This document shows, piece by piece, positions 35,105-47,429 of a stretch of DNA of 64,000 nt. Every line of letters begins with the position of its first letter. The stretch's first letter is position 1. This DNA comes from Sipunculus nudus. Taxonomy: Eukaryota; Annelida; Sipuncula; Golfingiida; Sipunculidae. Position numbers and translations under genes: made by a program. Where the stretch lies: NCBI GenBank assembly GCA_026874595.1, contig CM049313.1, positions 66,514,159 to 66,578,158 of the forward strand, given 5' to 3'. The notes under the pieces were generated by a model. The model was not told the DNA's origin. It saw only the letters and a program-made list of their open reading frames with translations, and ran no database searches.

Positions 35105-36258
35105 TACGCCTTTGGTATAGGCGCAAATATTAATTTTTAGAGTAATAAATTCATGATAAGAGGAAACAAAATGGCCACAGAATTAATATATATCATTTCC
35201 TCTGAGCAAAACAGTAATTATAATTCTTTCAACTCTATTTGTGTCAAAATTGTGCGATGTTGATTCATAATATATATATAAGGGATAATTGTCCATATAC
35301 TGGCCCAAAGTCACTCCAGAGTTTTTAATTGAGTAGTTGGTTGCAAAAAGGATTTTAGGGTGACTGCTCTATTTATATGTTTGAAAACACACTGAAACGG
35401 GAAAGATACCTTAAAACAGCCAGATAGTGAGATCATTGAAATTCCGGAGGATTGTAGGCTTCTCCGGCCGAACGCCTTGTAAGTTCATGGTTCAAACTGT
35501 CTCGTATATGAGGGGTAGGGGGTAACAGATATGCACATAGCTTCTCGTTTTTCTCATGCATATGATAATATTTATTATCATTGCAATTGGCAATTGGAAT
35601 GTTCCTTCAAATCTAGTGATACCAAGATCTTGCCGATATACTGAGAATTGCAAAAGCTATGAGGCAAAAGACACTGTAAAGATGGTATTTCTGCAAATAT
35701 TTAATTGCTTATCCATGACTGTATTTTTTTTGTATATTATTGCAAAATTTTGAAAACTAATGCTAAATATGTATATGCATTTGTGCTGAATGATATTTCA
35801 AACATATTAAGACATAGGGATATGTCTAAATCTTACTATATGCTTTTGTACCCCGTGATATCTGAAAAAAAATGTCAATTTTTTAGAAAAATTTAGGGAT
35901 AGGGGTACAAAATTGGCCCAAGAATGTTCACATGTTACATTTTCAAAGCCAAATTATATATCATTATAAAACTAATGTTCTGCCAATTTCATTGATGCGA
36001 GAATGTTGTACTTATGATGTTAATAAGAAAGTTATGGTCCATAAACCAATAGAAAGTCGAACCAGAAAAAAAGATTTCAAATTGAGGACGCGGTTTATAA
36101 AAAGTTGATTTTCCAGGTGTTTGCAGTATTTATATGTTTGGAAACACCTGGAAATGAGTAAAGGACACCTAAAGGAAAAAAAACTAGTGGGGGGGGGTCG
36201 AGAAAATTCCCTGGGGGTGGGTGGGGGGGGAGGTTTTCACTTTCTGGCCCATGGACTA
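35105..36258 (-). repeat. Right arm of the long inverted repeat
   Basis: Reverse-complement partner of 32769-33835, ending TTTCTGGCCCATGGACTA. It contains added poly-G runs (36188-36233) that the left arm lacks. ORFs in both arms (60-75 codons) are not conserved between the arms, so the arms are not coding. Confidence 0.75.
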
Positions 36259-36264
36259 ATGATG

Positions 36265-37395
36265 TCGCTTGCCACATGGTCTCTCGCGATATTATTATCA
36301 ATTTCGGTTGGACGCACAACTCAGTTGGTATCGCAGGGTGATTGAAGTAAATATGATATAAATATGATTATTGAATTTTATTTTATTATTGAATTTTAGA
36401 ATTATGTTTCATTGTTTTTTATAAAGAGCATCATATTATCATTGTTTTAGGTGAAAGTGATCTTGTTTGTTTAATCCTGTGATGAATATAGTGCGGCGTG
36501 TGTCAGAGGTTAAGTACGTGCATATATATAACGTGCAAAATACGTGGTCACAATATGACGTCATCACCGGGTACCGCCTTATGACCCCCTCGGCTGTTGC
36601 TCTTATTTTAAGTAAAAAGAATATTATATGTAACTCATAAAGGTTATTTTATTACATCGCTATCGGTAAATCGGTTTGCTTTCTTGTTATATAACATGGA
36701 ACTTATATATATTACTAACTGCATTAAGAAAACAACTAAAAATGGCATTTAAGCGGATTATTCAGAACACTATTACTTTTTAACTTCTTTGATGATGCTC
36801 AGAAGGATTGAAATAACAGAAGACATCAAAAGATGATTATTATTTAAGAAACTTTGGCATCAAATAAATACCAAAAATATAAAGACTCAACTTGTTTTTC
36901 AACTAGACCACAGATATATATAACGAAATTACATTGTGCAATAGTTATTTCTGGTAAGTATGTTCTGGTACAAGGAAGGAATGAGTTACAAGGGTTATGT
37001 GATATAATGTAAAACAATGGTCACGCTTTGCACAATATACACGATCTTTAATTAAACTAGCCAGACGTAAAACAAAGAATCTCATCTAAAGGACAATCTA
37101 AAAGAAAATAAGCCATGAGTGGGAGTCGGAGTTGGTAATATTTATTAACCATCAGACGTCCGACGTATCGGTATGACATTTGCTTGTGATATGATTCCTT
37201 TCATATCCGGAGGCGAACCATATCTCGTTCTTTCATTCTTTTTAACCATCATAATGCATTACGGAACTTTGATTCAGAGTTGGTTGTTTAGATATTGGGA
37301 TAAAACAACCATCAAATGCTGGATAGAGTGGTATCAGCAGTTTTCAATGTCTGTAACACATGAAGTATCGTCACGTGTCTGCTCTAGAAGAATCA
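36265..37395. other. Intergenic, no gene recognised
   Basis: AT-rich. A CRE palindrome TGACGTCA lies at 36556-36563. Nothing else recognised. Confidence 0.4.
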
Positions 37396-37402
37396 AGATA
37401 GG

Positions 37403-37735
37403 AATTGCTGTCCGCTCCTGAAGTTTAGGGATAGAGCACAAGACTCAAAAACTGGAGATCGTGAGTTCAAATCTTACCCAAGGATGGGTGAGAATTTTCA
37501 CGGTCGTTCCTACATAGTAAGCGCTCTACTGACTTAATGGGAAGGCTGTGCCCTAATGTCATGTCTCAATATCAAACGAGTGCGTGTTTATGGGGATTCC
37601 TTGGTGTTATAACCCAGCAGTTGCAATAAGTGAACACCCAGAATCCACAGGGACTGTTATATAGATACCTGGTCTGGTACTATCACCCTATCACGCAGTC
37701 TAAAACCGCAATGAAACTCTGCAGATGTGCATAGC
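37403..37735 (+). mobile_element. SINE family 1, copy B
   Basis: tRNA-like head (GGGATAGAGCACAAGACTC as degenerate A box, ATCGTGAGTTCAAATCTTAC as B box), then TTTTCACGGTCGTTCCTACA, GTAAGCGCTCTACTG, AAACGAGTGCG, GGGGATTCCTTGGTG, AACCCAGC, ACCTGGT.TGGTA, AAACCGCAATG(G)AA and CAGATGTGCATA. The order is the same as in the 48882 copy. Confidence 0.65.
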
Positions 37736-37739
37736 GTTC

Positions 37740-38415
37740 AAAATACGGAGGCGGTTACTTCTCTCCCCTCCCCCCCCCCCCCCTCCTAAAATTAAAAAAA
37801 TGTACTCCTTAATTATCGACATGTTTGCTTTTGAATGGTATTTAATTTATGTTTAAAAGACAATATAGTTAAGCTCTTTTGCTTTCGGAGCGCCTTCTGT
37901 CACTCAACAGATTGGTCATGGGAGCCAGGCTTAAACTGTTGGCTGTTGATATCGTTAAATACAGAATCTAGAGCTGGCGTTACTTGAGTGATTGTTTTGA
38001 GGTTCTTGTCTCATTCATCTGCTCATCCGTTATCGACATTGTCACCGTGATGGTCTTCCACCTGTCTCACCCTTCCGCTGGAGGTCGGTTCTACTCAAAA
38101 CAAACCTCTTCATGTTTTGAATTGTTGGACTACTTGTCCTAACTGTCAAACTTCAAAATCAAAATTAATAGTATTTCATGGAAACAACTATTTATATTCA
38201 CAAGTGCAAACTATTACTAATCGGTTCTGACCATAAAACACCCATGTTTGTGAAATTTGCCCTGAATCAATTATTATCCAACATATTTGAACGAACTACT
38301 TAACGCTCTTCACTACATTTATACCTGCGCCGTAGCTGTATTTAAATGCCCCAATTTATTGTTGGGCTTAGATAATTAAAAATTGTCTATTAAAAAAAGG
38401 TGCCCTAACCTTCGC
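37740..38415. other. Intergenic, no gene recognised
   Basis: Contains a poly-C run near 37770-37785 directly after the SINE. No gene seen. Confidence 0.35.
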
Positions 38416-38418
38416 TTC

Positions 38419-38753
38419 CAGTTGCGTCAATTTATCCCCCCTCCCCATTATATATATCATTTCAAATATATTACAAATATGTATAAGGTTTTAGAAAAAA
38501 GTATGATGTTTCCAGTATAAGTTCACTCTAAACCAGATTAATATAAAATGTTTCATAGTAAACTTGTTAATGGAACCGAGGTCTATAATTTATTTCATAT
38601 TATATTTCATTTGCAATATATAAATATTATTCTCTAATTAGTGGTGGTGGTGTGGGGGGGGGGGGGGCTCATTACATTGACCATCCCCCTTGCCAAAAAG
38701 TGGGGGGGGTATATACCCCCCCCCCCCCAATATTTCCTATATTGACGGCCCTA
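38419..38753 (+). mobile_element. hAT-like MITE family, copy 2
   Basis: The left end CAGTTGCGTCAATTTATCCC and the right end, inward TAGGGCCGTCAATATAGG, form an imperfect inverted terminal repeat. The interior carries TTTCATTTGCAATAT, a GTGGGGG run, ATTACATTGACC, CCCCCTTGCCAAAAAGTGGG and TATATACCCC, as in the 53.5-kb copy. The flanks TTCGCTTC and TACATCTC are not a convincing target duplication. Confidence 0.65.
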
Positions 38754-38759
38754 TACATC

Positions 38760-39072
38760 TCTGAAGTATCCATCCTGGGAAAAAGATAAGTCCACATCAC
38801 TAGGTTTAATGCTTCGTGTACGTGCATGAGTGTGACAGAATCCACTGACAGTTGTGCACATTATTTACTGCGCGGTACATACACAGTTTCCACACGGTAA
38901 ATGTTCATTATAGGAATGAAATTCCTCCCATTCCCCTAAAATAAAGAGCTCAATTAAATTAGTTGTGTGGTCGAACAATTTCTACAATGTTCACATATAT
39001 TCCTATTTGTTCTAAATACGATGACAGAAAAGGGAAACAAACACGCGAACAAACCACCACAGAACACACAAA

Positions 39073-39108
<36 letters not shown>

Positions 39109-39970
39109 TGTGTGTGTGTGTAAACAATGAGTATTAAAAAATCTGCGTCCATTGTAACTGAAATTTAAATTTTTGCTATGATTCAAAGTCTGCAAATTCT
39201 GTGCATGTCACAGTTGTTGCCGACTTTTACTTTTTAAGCTCAGTTTACTGGAACTCATATGAGCTATATCGATTATCCTGTGCCCGTCAGAGCACGTTAC
39301 TGTGTAATTTTCTTACTTAACATGCAGACATATATATCCTAACCAGACATGTATATTTCTGTTCAACAAAATTTGAAGAAAATTGAAAAACTAGTTTTTT
39401 ATTCAAACTTTTCAAATTTACAATCATGCCTATTTTTATGCTTGGTAGCACATTAGTCCAGCTGTAAAGAGAAGAATTTTTCCAAAAATGAAAGAAGCAT
39501 GAAACTCTGCCTTACAGTTGTCCATACCATATTCAATATTCCATATATGGGACCAAGCGAAATTCACTCTATCTTGGTCAAATTACAAGATGGCAGCCGC
39601 CGATTTATAAAATATCAATGTATCTGATTTAATCTTCCTTATAATGCATTGCAAGTGCACTATTTAAATGTTTTCTGGGTCAAGAAATACATTTATAAAG
39701 GACTCTGTTATTGAATTCTGGTTTGTTGATTTTGAAATTTTGCTAATTTGGCTTTAAGAATGAATTAAGAAATTAAGAATTTAAATGTCCATAAACACTA
39801 TTCATTAGGTTATTTGAAACCTACATACATGTAACTGGATTCTGCGATCAACGTAACTTTCATGTAATTCTGTTTTAGTGCAGTTTGGAAATATCAAGTG
39901 CATAAATAAAACTGTGCTGACATTTGAAATATATATAGTTATTTTAAGTATTTGAGCCCTATGTCTGTTT
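38760..39970. other. Intergenic, no gene recognised
   Basis: Contains a (TA)n/(TG)n tract at 39076-39121. No gene recognised. Confidence 0.4.
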
Positions 39971-39984
39971 CAATGTAATGAAAT

Positions 39985-40125
39985 GGACGGTAGAGTGGTA
40001 AAACGCTCGTCTATCTACAAAAGCCCCAGGTTTGATCAACACCATTCCTATCAGAGTGGGTTGTAGCGGTCCTTCCAAAGTCACTTGATTGCTCCATGTC
40101 CTCCGATTTCCTTCACATCTATATA
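39985..40125 (+). mobile_element. SINE family 2, copy B
   Basis: GACGGTAGAGTGGTAAAACG (A-box-like) and CCAGGTTTGATCAAC (B-box-like), about 45 bp apart, then TATCAGAGTGGGTTGTAGCG, AAAGTCACTTGATT and CCTCCGATTTCCTTCA. The body matches the minus-strand copy at 8376-8515. Confidence 0.55.
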
Positions 40126-40139
40126 GTACCGAACGCAAC

Positions 40140-42379
40140 AATTCGAGCTACTAAGAAGGGTTTGTAATTGTACAATCCATATAAAAGATATATAATATTA
40201 ATATAACCAATCCATGTAAAATAAAGTTTAGCTTGCGTATAATAATTATATCAGACTCAATGCGTGCGTGGCTGGAAAAGACATATATGAGAAGCCTGCA
40301 CCTGTCAGAATCTATGCCTTCTGCGTACGTATTCAAATTTTGCTTAATAAAGGCCGAGTTCCCGAACCATCCGGTTACAGGAGAGGTCATGTGACTGTGA
40401 TTGACAGCCAGATCTGAGCTTATCATACAGACATCAGCCTGAGCACGTGGCTTACTGCTGACATGTATACATGTGCTGGTTAACTGTGAATGTGTCTGAA
40501 CAAGTAAATAGTAACATTATGTCCCCATCTGGTTCTCCACAAGTGTATTATCATTTCAAAAATGGTATGGGACATTATATAAATATGAACACAGTTTAAT
40601 CATATAAACCTTTTGAGTAACCTGAAGAAGATACTAATTAACAGGATTACCAACAGATACCCTCTCACTGAGGCTGCCTGTGTATATAATATCACAAAGC
40701 AGCTGTACCCCTGGTGATTGTCGCCTTGCTGGCCCCAGTATCCAAAGGGTAAATTAAGATTAATAGCGGGACTGAAAGATGTATACAAGCTGGAAGGCAG
40801 ATAACCAAGGCAACATGAAGAAATTCTGTGGTTATTGTGTTTGCCATGCATATTTAATTTCCAATGCATTTTGAGTGCTACTGAATTGAATATGTAACAA
40901 TAACTTAAAATACAACTTTATTTCAAGCAGACTCACTAAAATCTGTTCAACAAATGTTGCTGTCTGTTACCCCAAGTAAATGAGAAATTCCTAACATTAT
41001 TGAAGTAACCCAATGTGGTTCATGTTTCATGTCCATGGCCTAGCAATAAACTGACCCAGAATTTTTATTCAGCCAAGCCACAGCTTCACTCAGAAACTTG
41101 GTGTACAGGTTCATGTGACTGTGTAGTGTGTACTCTCATGCTGTTCATCAAGGTGTTATTTCTAACAAAGCTTGATTTAAACTGGGCTTATAAAGTTAAC
41201 ATTTAAAAGCCAATATGGATTTGTATGGTGCATGGAGTTTCAGCAGAGCTTGTTCTGGTGAGTACCAGTATTTAGAACAGAGACAGACAGTCACTGACTA
41301 ATGACATGGCAGGCCTGCTTGTGCACAAAGCCACGTGCTGTTGTTTATACACATCATGGCTGCTAACTGATTGGCTCCTGCCGTGGCTGTGCACCTCCCC
41401 CGCTAAATGTGAACTGGGACTGGCATTGACACTTATAATTCATTTTCCTGCAGACGCCACATAAATTGACCTAGAAATGATAATTTATTTCAGTTACTTG
41501 CAGTACTAGGAACATGTCTGCCAAAATCCAGCTCTGGTAACATCTTCCTTCCCAGCTAATATTCAGATTACAGTCAGAGCCCAAGTGAACAGTTGCAGAT
41601 ATTATGTTAAACCCCATGTTGCCCAGTAACGCCCCCTGGTATTTATAGTGGCACTCAGTCTTTAAAGTGTCGGTTTCATCAGCACATCTTGGATTCTTTT
41701 ACACTATTCTCTTAAATATGCAGCTTAATCGCTGAACTAATGGAAATATTACCGAACTCTTGTTATAAAAAACACATAATGAATACCTGGAGAGGTTTTG
41801 AAACCTCAAAAATTGAATTCCTCCGACAAAAAAAAACATAGAAATAGAGTACTTGCAATTTCTTCTACATGCAATTTTTTTAATCCGGCGGCAATCATGG
41901 CCGCTATCTTGGATTTTGACCAAGATTATTTATTTTCAGCTTGGCCCTATACCTGAAATTCACAATTAAGCTCGAACAGTTTTAAACCACAGGAATAATG
42001 TATATTTTCCTTTTTTTCTCAAATATGTGTGTTATTTCTAATTTAAACGTTTCAATATAATTGAGTCACTAAAATCTAATGATTGTATTTCATAACTCAT
42101 TCTTTTTATTCATATGCGATACATTTTCATAAATACTTCTTCTAATTATACAAAAACGTTTCAATATTCTACTTTTGTATAGCCGCTCCTTTATGATTAT
42201 TCAGATATGTAGCATTTTCTACTGCACAACGTAAAGCTTATTTTATCACCAGCAAGGACAGGCGTTAGTTGTTTGGTTTGCGGTCTTGTTAGCAACTTCA
42301 CACAAAATGTTATGAATGGATTTTTATTAATTTTTGTGGAAAGTCAGTAAGCTTTCATCAAATTGTGAAGGTAATCTAG

Positions 42380-42380
<1 letters not shown>
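40140..42380. other. Intergenic, no gene recognised; complex-composition patch 40620-41660
   Basis: No exon identified. 40620-41660 is less repetitive and more balanced in base composition than its surroundings, with many homeodomain-type ATTA cores (for example near 40640 and 40756). It could hold conserved regulatory DNA, but nothing in the sequence alone proves this. Confidence 0.25.

Positions 42381-42384
<4 letters not shown>

Positions 42385-42450
<66 letters not shown>
42385..42450. repeat. (TA)n microsatellite
   Basis: Uninterrupted TA run of about 65 bp. Confidence 0.95.
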
Positions 42451-42453
<3 letters not shown>

Positions 42454-42595
42454 CCATTGAGAAATTACTTTAGTCTTCCGGGTCAGTGCGACACCATCGC
42501 AAATCTTTACAGGGGCGAATTTTTACCATTTAAATTTCTAAGAAACTGCGTAAAATACGCTTAATACTAAAAACCATCGCCTCAATTATGTCTTA

Positions 42596-42641
42596 TGCCC
42601 CCCCCCCCTCCATGTTTTCAGGGATCCTGTATCCGCCCCTA
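42596..42641 (-). repeat. hAT-like terminus remnant next to a C-run
   Basis: A C-run followed by GGATCCTGTATCCGCCCCTA, the inverse of TAGGGGCGGATACAGG, resembles the outer end of CAGnGGCG-type elements. No partner end was found. Confidence 0.3.
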
Positions 42642-42894
42642 TAATAATACTAATAAAAACCTTACGGTTATATTTCCAAAAGGGGTGAAACATTTTACCA
42701 CGAGACATAACGCCTTTGTTCTGGCGAGCAGCTGTTCTGTGATACAACCATCAATCTGGTGTACGTTACGAATATATCTCTCCGCTTCTATTAGCAGTGT
42801 TCCCTGGCTTTATGAACCACATGAAAATATTGATCCTGGTACTATTAAAATTCCCGCAATGGCGATCCAGAATGTTGGCTGTGGTAATCGGGTT

Positions 42895-42940
42895 CTAAGA
42901 GCTTTCTAATTATCTCATGTGATAATAAGAAAGCTCTTAG
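42895..42940. repeat. Near-perfect 20-bp-arm hairpin
   Basis: CTAAGAGCTTTCTAATTATC and GATAATAAGAAAGCTCTTAG are complementary at 19 of 20 positions, around the 6-nt loop TCATGT. It could be a miRNA-like stem, a short palindromic element, or a mutation product. No assigned function. Confidence 0.8.
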
Positions 42941-43024
42941 GTAATTGTCCGGGGGGTAGATGTCCTCGGGTAATTGTCTTGTTGTCAGAGCCAATCTAGG
43001 TAAATTAATGAAGTTTCAATTACT

Positions 43025-43820
43025 GTGTTCAGAGACATAATTCCAGAGAAAGCATATAGTTTTATGAAATACTTTTCTAACTCTTTTCTAATTCTAATTT
43101 TGTTATTCCGAACATTTCATTGGCCAGTAGTTTCTTCTTTTATTAGCTTGACTTTTCTGCCTGGCCCACGCCAAAATCTTCCACCTTGCCTTATACATAA
43201 AGGCACCAAGTAAAGGTTACTTACGTATTGTACAGACCAGCCAAACAATTCTTGCAAGGCGGAACCATTCACAACCAAACAAAAGAATGCTCAGCAGTTT
43301 GTAAATGGTCTCGGCTCCAATAACTTTGTATTTTGTTGAGAAGTAAAGACACACTTGTTCAAAATGTCACATGAAAATGTTACACCAGAATTGCAATCTG
43401 TCAACTGTAAACTTAAGACAGGAAAATGAATTCCTTTAAGACATGCCACCGAGAAATTGGCTTACTACACATGAAAATAAAATTAATTTAAAATCTGGAC
43501 ACCACATGATTTACCGGCTATATTAGTTAGAACAGTCTTTACATCGGAAAAATGGCTTAACAAATATTAGCGTGTCGCTTTCGGGGAACTGTAAATGGCG
43601 TAAATATGCAAAGGTTCTCAGGAGAAACATTTAATAATATCGATTTTGCTCTGTTGAGATATGTTCTACTTCATACGTTGATATACACCCACGATAATTT
43701 AATCAGAAAGGGCATGAGTCAAGCTCAAAACAGCCGGGTGTAATGTTAAATGTACGTTTGACAGGGTCTCATTTTTTTGTCCATTAAAACAACATTATAC
43801 GACGTAACTATTGAGGGAAG
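43025..43820. other. Intergenic, no gene recognised
   Basis: No feature recognised up to the Helitron candidate. Confidence 0.35.
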
Positions 43821-43826
43821 TTGCAA

Positions 43827-44200
43827 TCTTCTATATACTACTAAAATTTTCCTGTCTGTTTGTATGTTTGTCCCAGAAAACCCGCAGAAACGGGCCATGA
43901 CAGTGGGCCAGTTTTGCTACCAGCGTCAGTCAGATGCCTTAACTTACAGAATGTACACCAATTTGGCCCTCCCATATGCACATAATTGCGTTCCCGAAAG
44001 CATCACATCACAGGTCTGTTGCACAACATCATATTGCCTTCTACCTCGCCATTGCTGACCTTCACCTTGGCCCATTACCACAAAGACATAAATAATTGGT
44101 TTCGTATCGACTACCAGACGTCACTACCTTACGGGTCTTGGACTACGCTACGCTGCAAGATACCCTCCCTGTGCAACGGGAACGGGCCCCCATTTTCTAG
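43827..44200 (+). mobile_element. Non-autonomous Helitron candidate, 374 bp
   Basis: The 5' end TCTTCTATATACTACTAAAA with CCTGTCTGTTTGTATGTTTG downstream is the usual look of animal Helitron starts. The 3' end carries a short hairpin (CCCTGTGCAACGGG, one bulge) about 15 bp before the terminal CTAG. The element sits between A (43826) and T (44201), the Helitron AT target, with no duplication. The interior has no Rep/helicase coding. ORFs of 93 and 136 codons that cross it are not recognised as proteins. Confidence 0.6.
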
Positions 44201-44204
44201 TAAT

Positions 44205-45295
44205 GAAATAAAACCGTCTCTTTTTTTGCTGATGAATCGTGAAAACATCTACAGGGTAGGTTGTTATTATCAAAACCACTTGTCTGTTTTTGTTAAAGAT
44301 TACTCTGTTTATTTCCTACCCACCTGCCAGAAATTAAGTCTAAAATCTGTAGATTTTATGGACCTGAACTTTAGGTACCTTTTCAAAGTAGCATGAAATA
44401 TATTTTCACAGTTGGTATGGTAACTGTTAAAGCTAGAGACTCTTTCCCGGATACAGCTTTATTTAATCAAGATTTAATTTAATGCCAGATATTGGACCAG
44501 ATGTTTGTAGATTTTTAGGCTATTAACATAAAATTAAAATCAATTCCTTGCGTTTTGTCCAACTTTGACCATGGCACATTTTTTTTTCTGTAGGTATTGT
44601 TAATTTAATTATCACAGCATATACACATAAGGATTTATTCGTTTAAACTCTTAAAGTTAAAAGCAATTGAACAAAAAATGTATCGTTTATTCAAGATTCA
44701 GACACCGTGTCATGTATTGCTTATGTAAAGCCAGCCCAGTACACTGGTGTGCAATGAGTGCTGCAGTCCTCACCTGGCGAGCTGTTATGGTATTCGCTAC
44801 TGAATGAAGTGCTCGAACCTTAGCCAACAACCTTGATACAACATCATTTATCAGTAGTTCTGTCTGTTACTTTGGTCACAACAATAAGGGTGACTAGTTG
44901 GGTAAGGGTCTGCTAGACCAGCTGACCTCATCCCTGGTGTAGCTTTATTTTACTTTGCAGTCTGGGTACAGAAATCTGTTATGTTCATCTTAACGCCGCA
45001 AAACTTGAATTATTCAGACTACAACATGCAGACTTCCCAAAATTGAGAGATTCTGGCGTGTCAGACACTAAACCATCTACTGAATTAGCCGAATTTCGGG
45101 TCGTCTGAGACCTGACAACGAGCTCTGACGGCAATGACCTTTAGGGTGCTACTGTCGTACGAACTTTAAAAATTATATTTGACATGTGGACAATATTGGA
45201 ACAGAAGGAGGAGAGGACGAGTTTATAAACAAAACCAGAATTTTATTTGTGATGAATGGATGCCCTGATATATTTACAGTGAAATGTGCGTGTTA
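44205..45295. other. Intergenic, no gene recognised
   Basis: No repeat or exon recognised. Confidence 0.35.
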
Positions 45296-45300
45296 TTAAT

Positions 45301-45352
<52 letters not shown>
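45301..45352. repeat. (TA)n microsatellite
   Basis: TA run of about 45 bp preceded by TATAAATATA. Confidence 0.95.
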
Positions 45353-45356
<4 letters not shown>

Positions 45357-45359
45357 CAT

Positions 45360-47200
45360 TATTAAACTATTAACATTCACACGAATCTAACTCCTGCCCC
45401 GTTTTTGTTCGAAGTTGTGATTTCCTAAACACTATAAACTAACGCTTTTATCAAATTATTTCAATAATCGAGACTTCAGTATTGCTTGACCGAATCATTG
45501 GTGCTCGGAACTAGTTCAACTACAGTTTCTGATTATTAGGAGAGATTGTAATCGTGGATGCGAAGGGACACTTAAAAACTGACAAAACCAGAGTGAATAA
45601 AGGCGTTTGGCGAGCTGTTCTCCCAATGTCAACAATTTCTAATCCAGCTGTCCGTGACAAGTTCAATAAACTTTTTCTAGGACTGACTCGCTTGAACTTA
45701 GACTCACTTAGCTTTCCTTGGAAGCTGGTGATAATTAAAGCTTTTAAGATGCTATCAAAACTATTTCAAAATATGCGTCTCAATTATTTTTTATGAAAGT
45801 TTTTCAGGGACATCTGAATGAAATTTTTTTCTGCAACATTGTCGTTCCTTTTAACATTGTATGGGCAATTATTTCTCTTAGAACAATATTTAAACAACAT
45901 TCCACAACCTAGTACAACACGTAATAATCGTAATAAGAATGACCAATAATGAACACTGATGTTATTGTTTATTGACTTTATTAATACATTATTCATGAAT
46001 TAAAGTTATATGTAAGAATTAATAAACTTTAATTTTTTACGTACTTGTGAAGATACAAAAAACACATGAAATGGTTTTTAAACTGCCTGGCTTCCAACTG
46101 AGGTGGTCGGCAAGCTTGGCGACAAAAAGACACAACTATACAATAAAAAGGGACCCATTGGTCACGGAGCTAAGCTGAATTCGAAAATTATTTTAATTTT
46201 TATATATAAGCATTTGAAAAGCTAAGAGGAAGTGGCCCTGCTAGTTGGTGATAATCAAGTAGTAAATACATAATTGCTTAACTTCGAATCTGATATGATT
46301 GCCATGAAAAAAAGTAAAGGTTTTTGAGATACTGTGATATATTTGCTTATGAAAAATTTACAGATGGATAAACAGGTGGATAGAAAGGACTGATAATTTT
46401 ATTTCACTTTCTGCCGAGGCAGAGGAATAATGATTGTAAGGTTATATTTAATTATTTTTCAGCATATCCATTTAGGGCAGAAGAATAGGATTTATTGAGT
46501 TAATAATTTTATCATTTTTTTTTCATTTTACAAATAATATAAATTTTACGATTTAGAACAAATCTGATAAAAAATATGTTAATTATAAGCTGCATCATTA
46601 CTTATCATTAGTTTGGCACATATCATGTTAAAATATGCATTCACATATATTTTAATATTTTCTAAATCATAAAATATTAAACTGAATTTAAAAAAGAAAA
46701 TTATCTTTTAAAGGTAAAATCAATTAATAGAGGATGTCACAAAATGGCATCTCCTACCCTGTTCCTTGGATTACTATTTAAAAAAAAGTTTTGTGCATCG
46801 AAGTTTTCAGTTTAATGTACATTTTTAATTTTAATTACTAAAAAAAAGATTTAGTTAAATTGATTGAACAATTCCTTTTTCAAATCAGGTAAACACACTT
46901 GTGGTTGGATAAGAGAGAAACAGTATCATAATACTAATCATTATCTCAACTATAATTTAATACTGAATTAATACTCAACGTCTTGTTAATAACGCAAAAA
47001 TACCGTAAACAGTTTTTAACTCTCTGAAGTAAGGAATTCCTAACAACAAGATCATCCACACTTTATAGTAAAACATTTTCTAGACACATCACTAAATATG
47101 CATGACACAAAATGTTTTTTAATCATTGTAACCAGTTGTCATACAAATCAAAATGTAGCAACAGTTTAGTAAAAATATTAATTAGACATAGAAAATCTTA
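45360..47200. other. Intergenic, very AT-rich
   Basis: An 80-codon plus-strand ORF at 45554 has mixed composition but no recognisable domain, and the rest is AT-rich without features. Confidence 0.35.
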
Positions 47201-47215
47201 ACTTTCATCTTATTT

Positions 47216-47305
47216 ATGCATCCTGTCTATGGAAAGGGGACGGGGAAGGGGAAAAGGGCAGAGGAGAAGCCTTGTTCAGCTGAGCCAAGGGAGCTGCCTG
47301 GTGTA
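47216..47305 (+). CDS. Weak candidate exon, unidentified
   Basis: A GC-rich island in AT-rich DNA encodes a basic peptide (YGKGTGKGKRAEEKP, then CSAEPRELPG) and is followed by GTAAGT at about 47302, an ideal donor. The upstream tract TTTCATCTTATTTATGCATC is pyrimidine-rich, but the acceptor AG is ambiguous. No family recognised. Confidence 0.18.
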
Positions 47306-47429
47306 AGTTACATTTGTCTGCCTGCGATTCCACGTTCTGTTCACGCTTCAACGGTTTTCACTTCATTCAGTAGCGAATACAATTTTACTTCCTCCAAAAT
47401 GAACTTTCATAATGTATATTAATCCCACG

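Noticed and set aside
2753-36563. Three perfect CRE palindromes as promoters (2753, 9648, 36556)
   Set aside because: Single 8-mers without TATA, CpG context or an adjacent gene start; a few chance occurrences in 64 kb would not be surprising.
43986-44396. 136-codon plus-strand ORF
   Set aside because: It starts inside the Helitron candidate and runs past its CTAG end. No domain, no splice signals and no family resemblance.
45554-45796. 80-codon plus-strand ORF with mixed composition
   Set aside because: No domain recognised, poor start context, no splice site that would make it an exon; insufficient to call.
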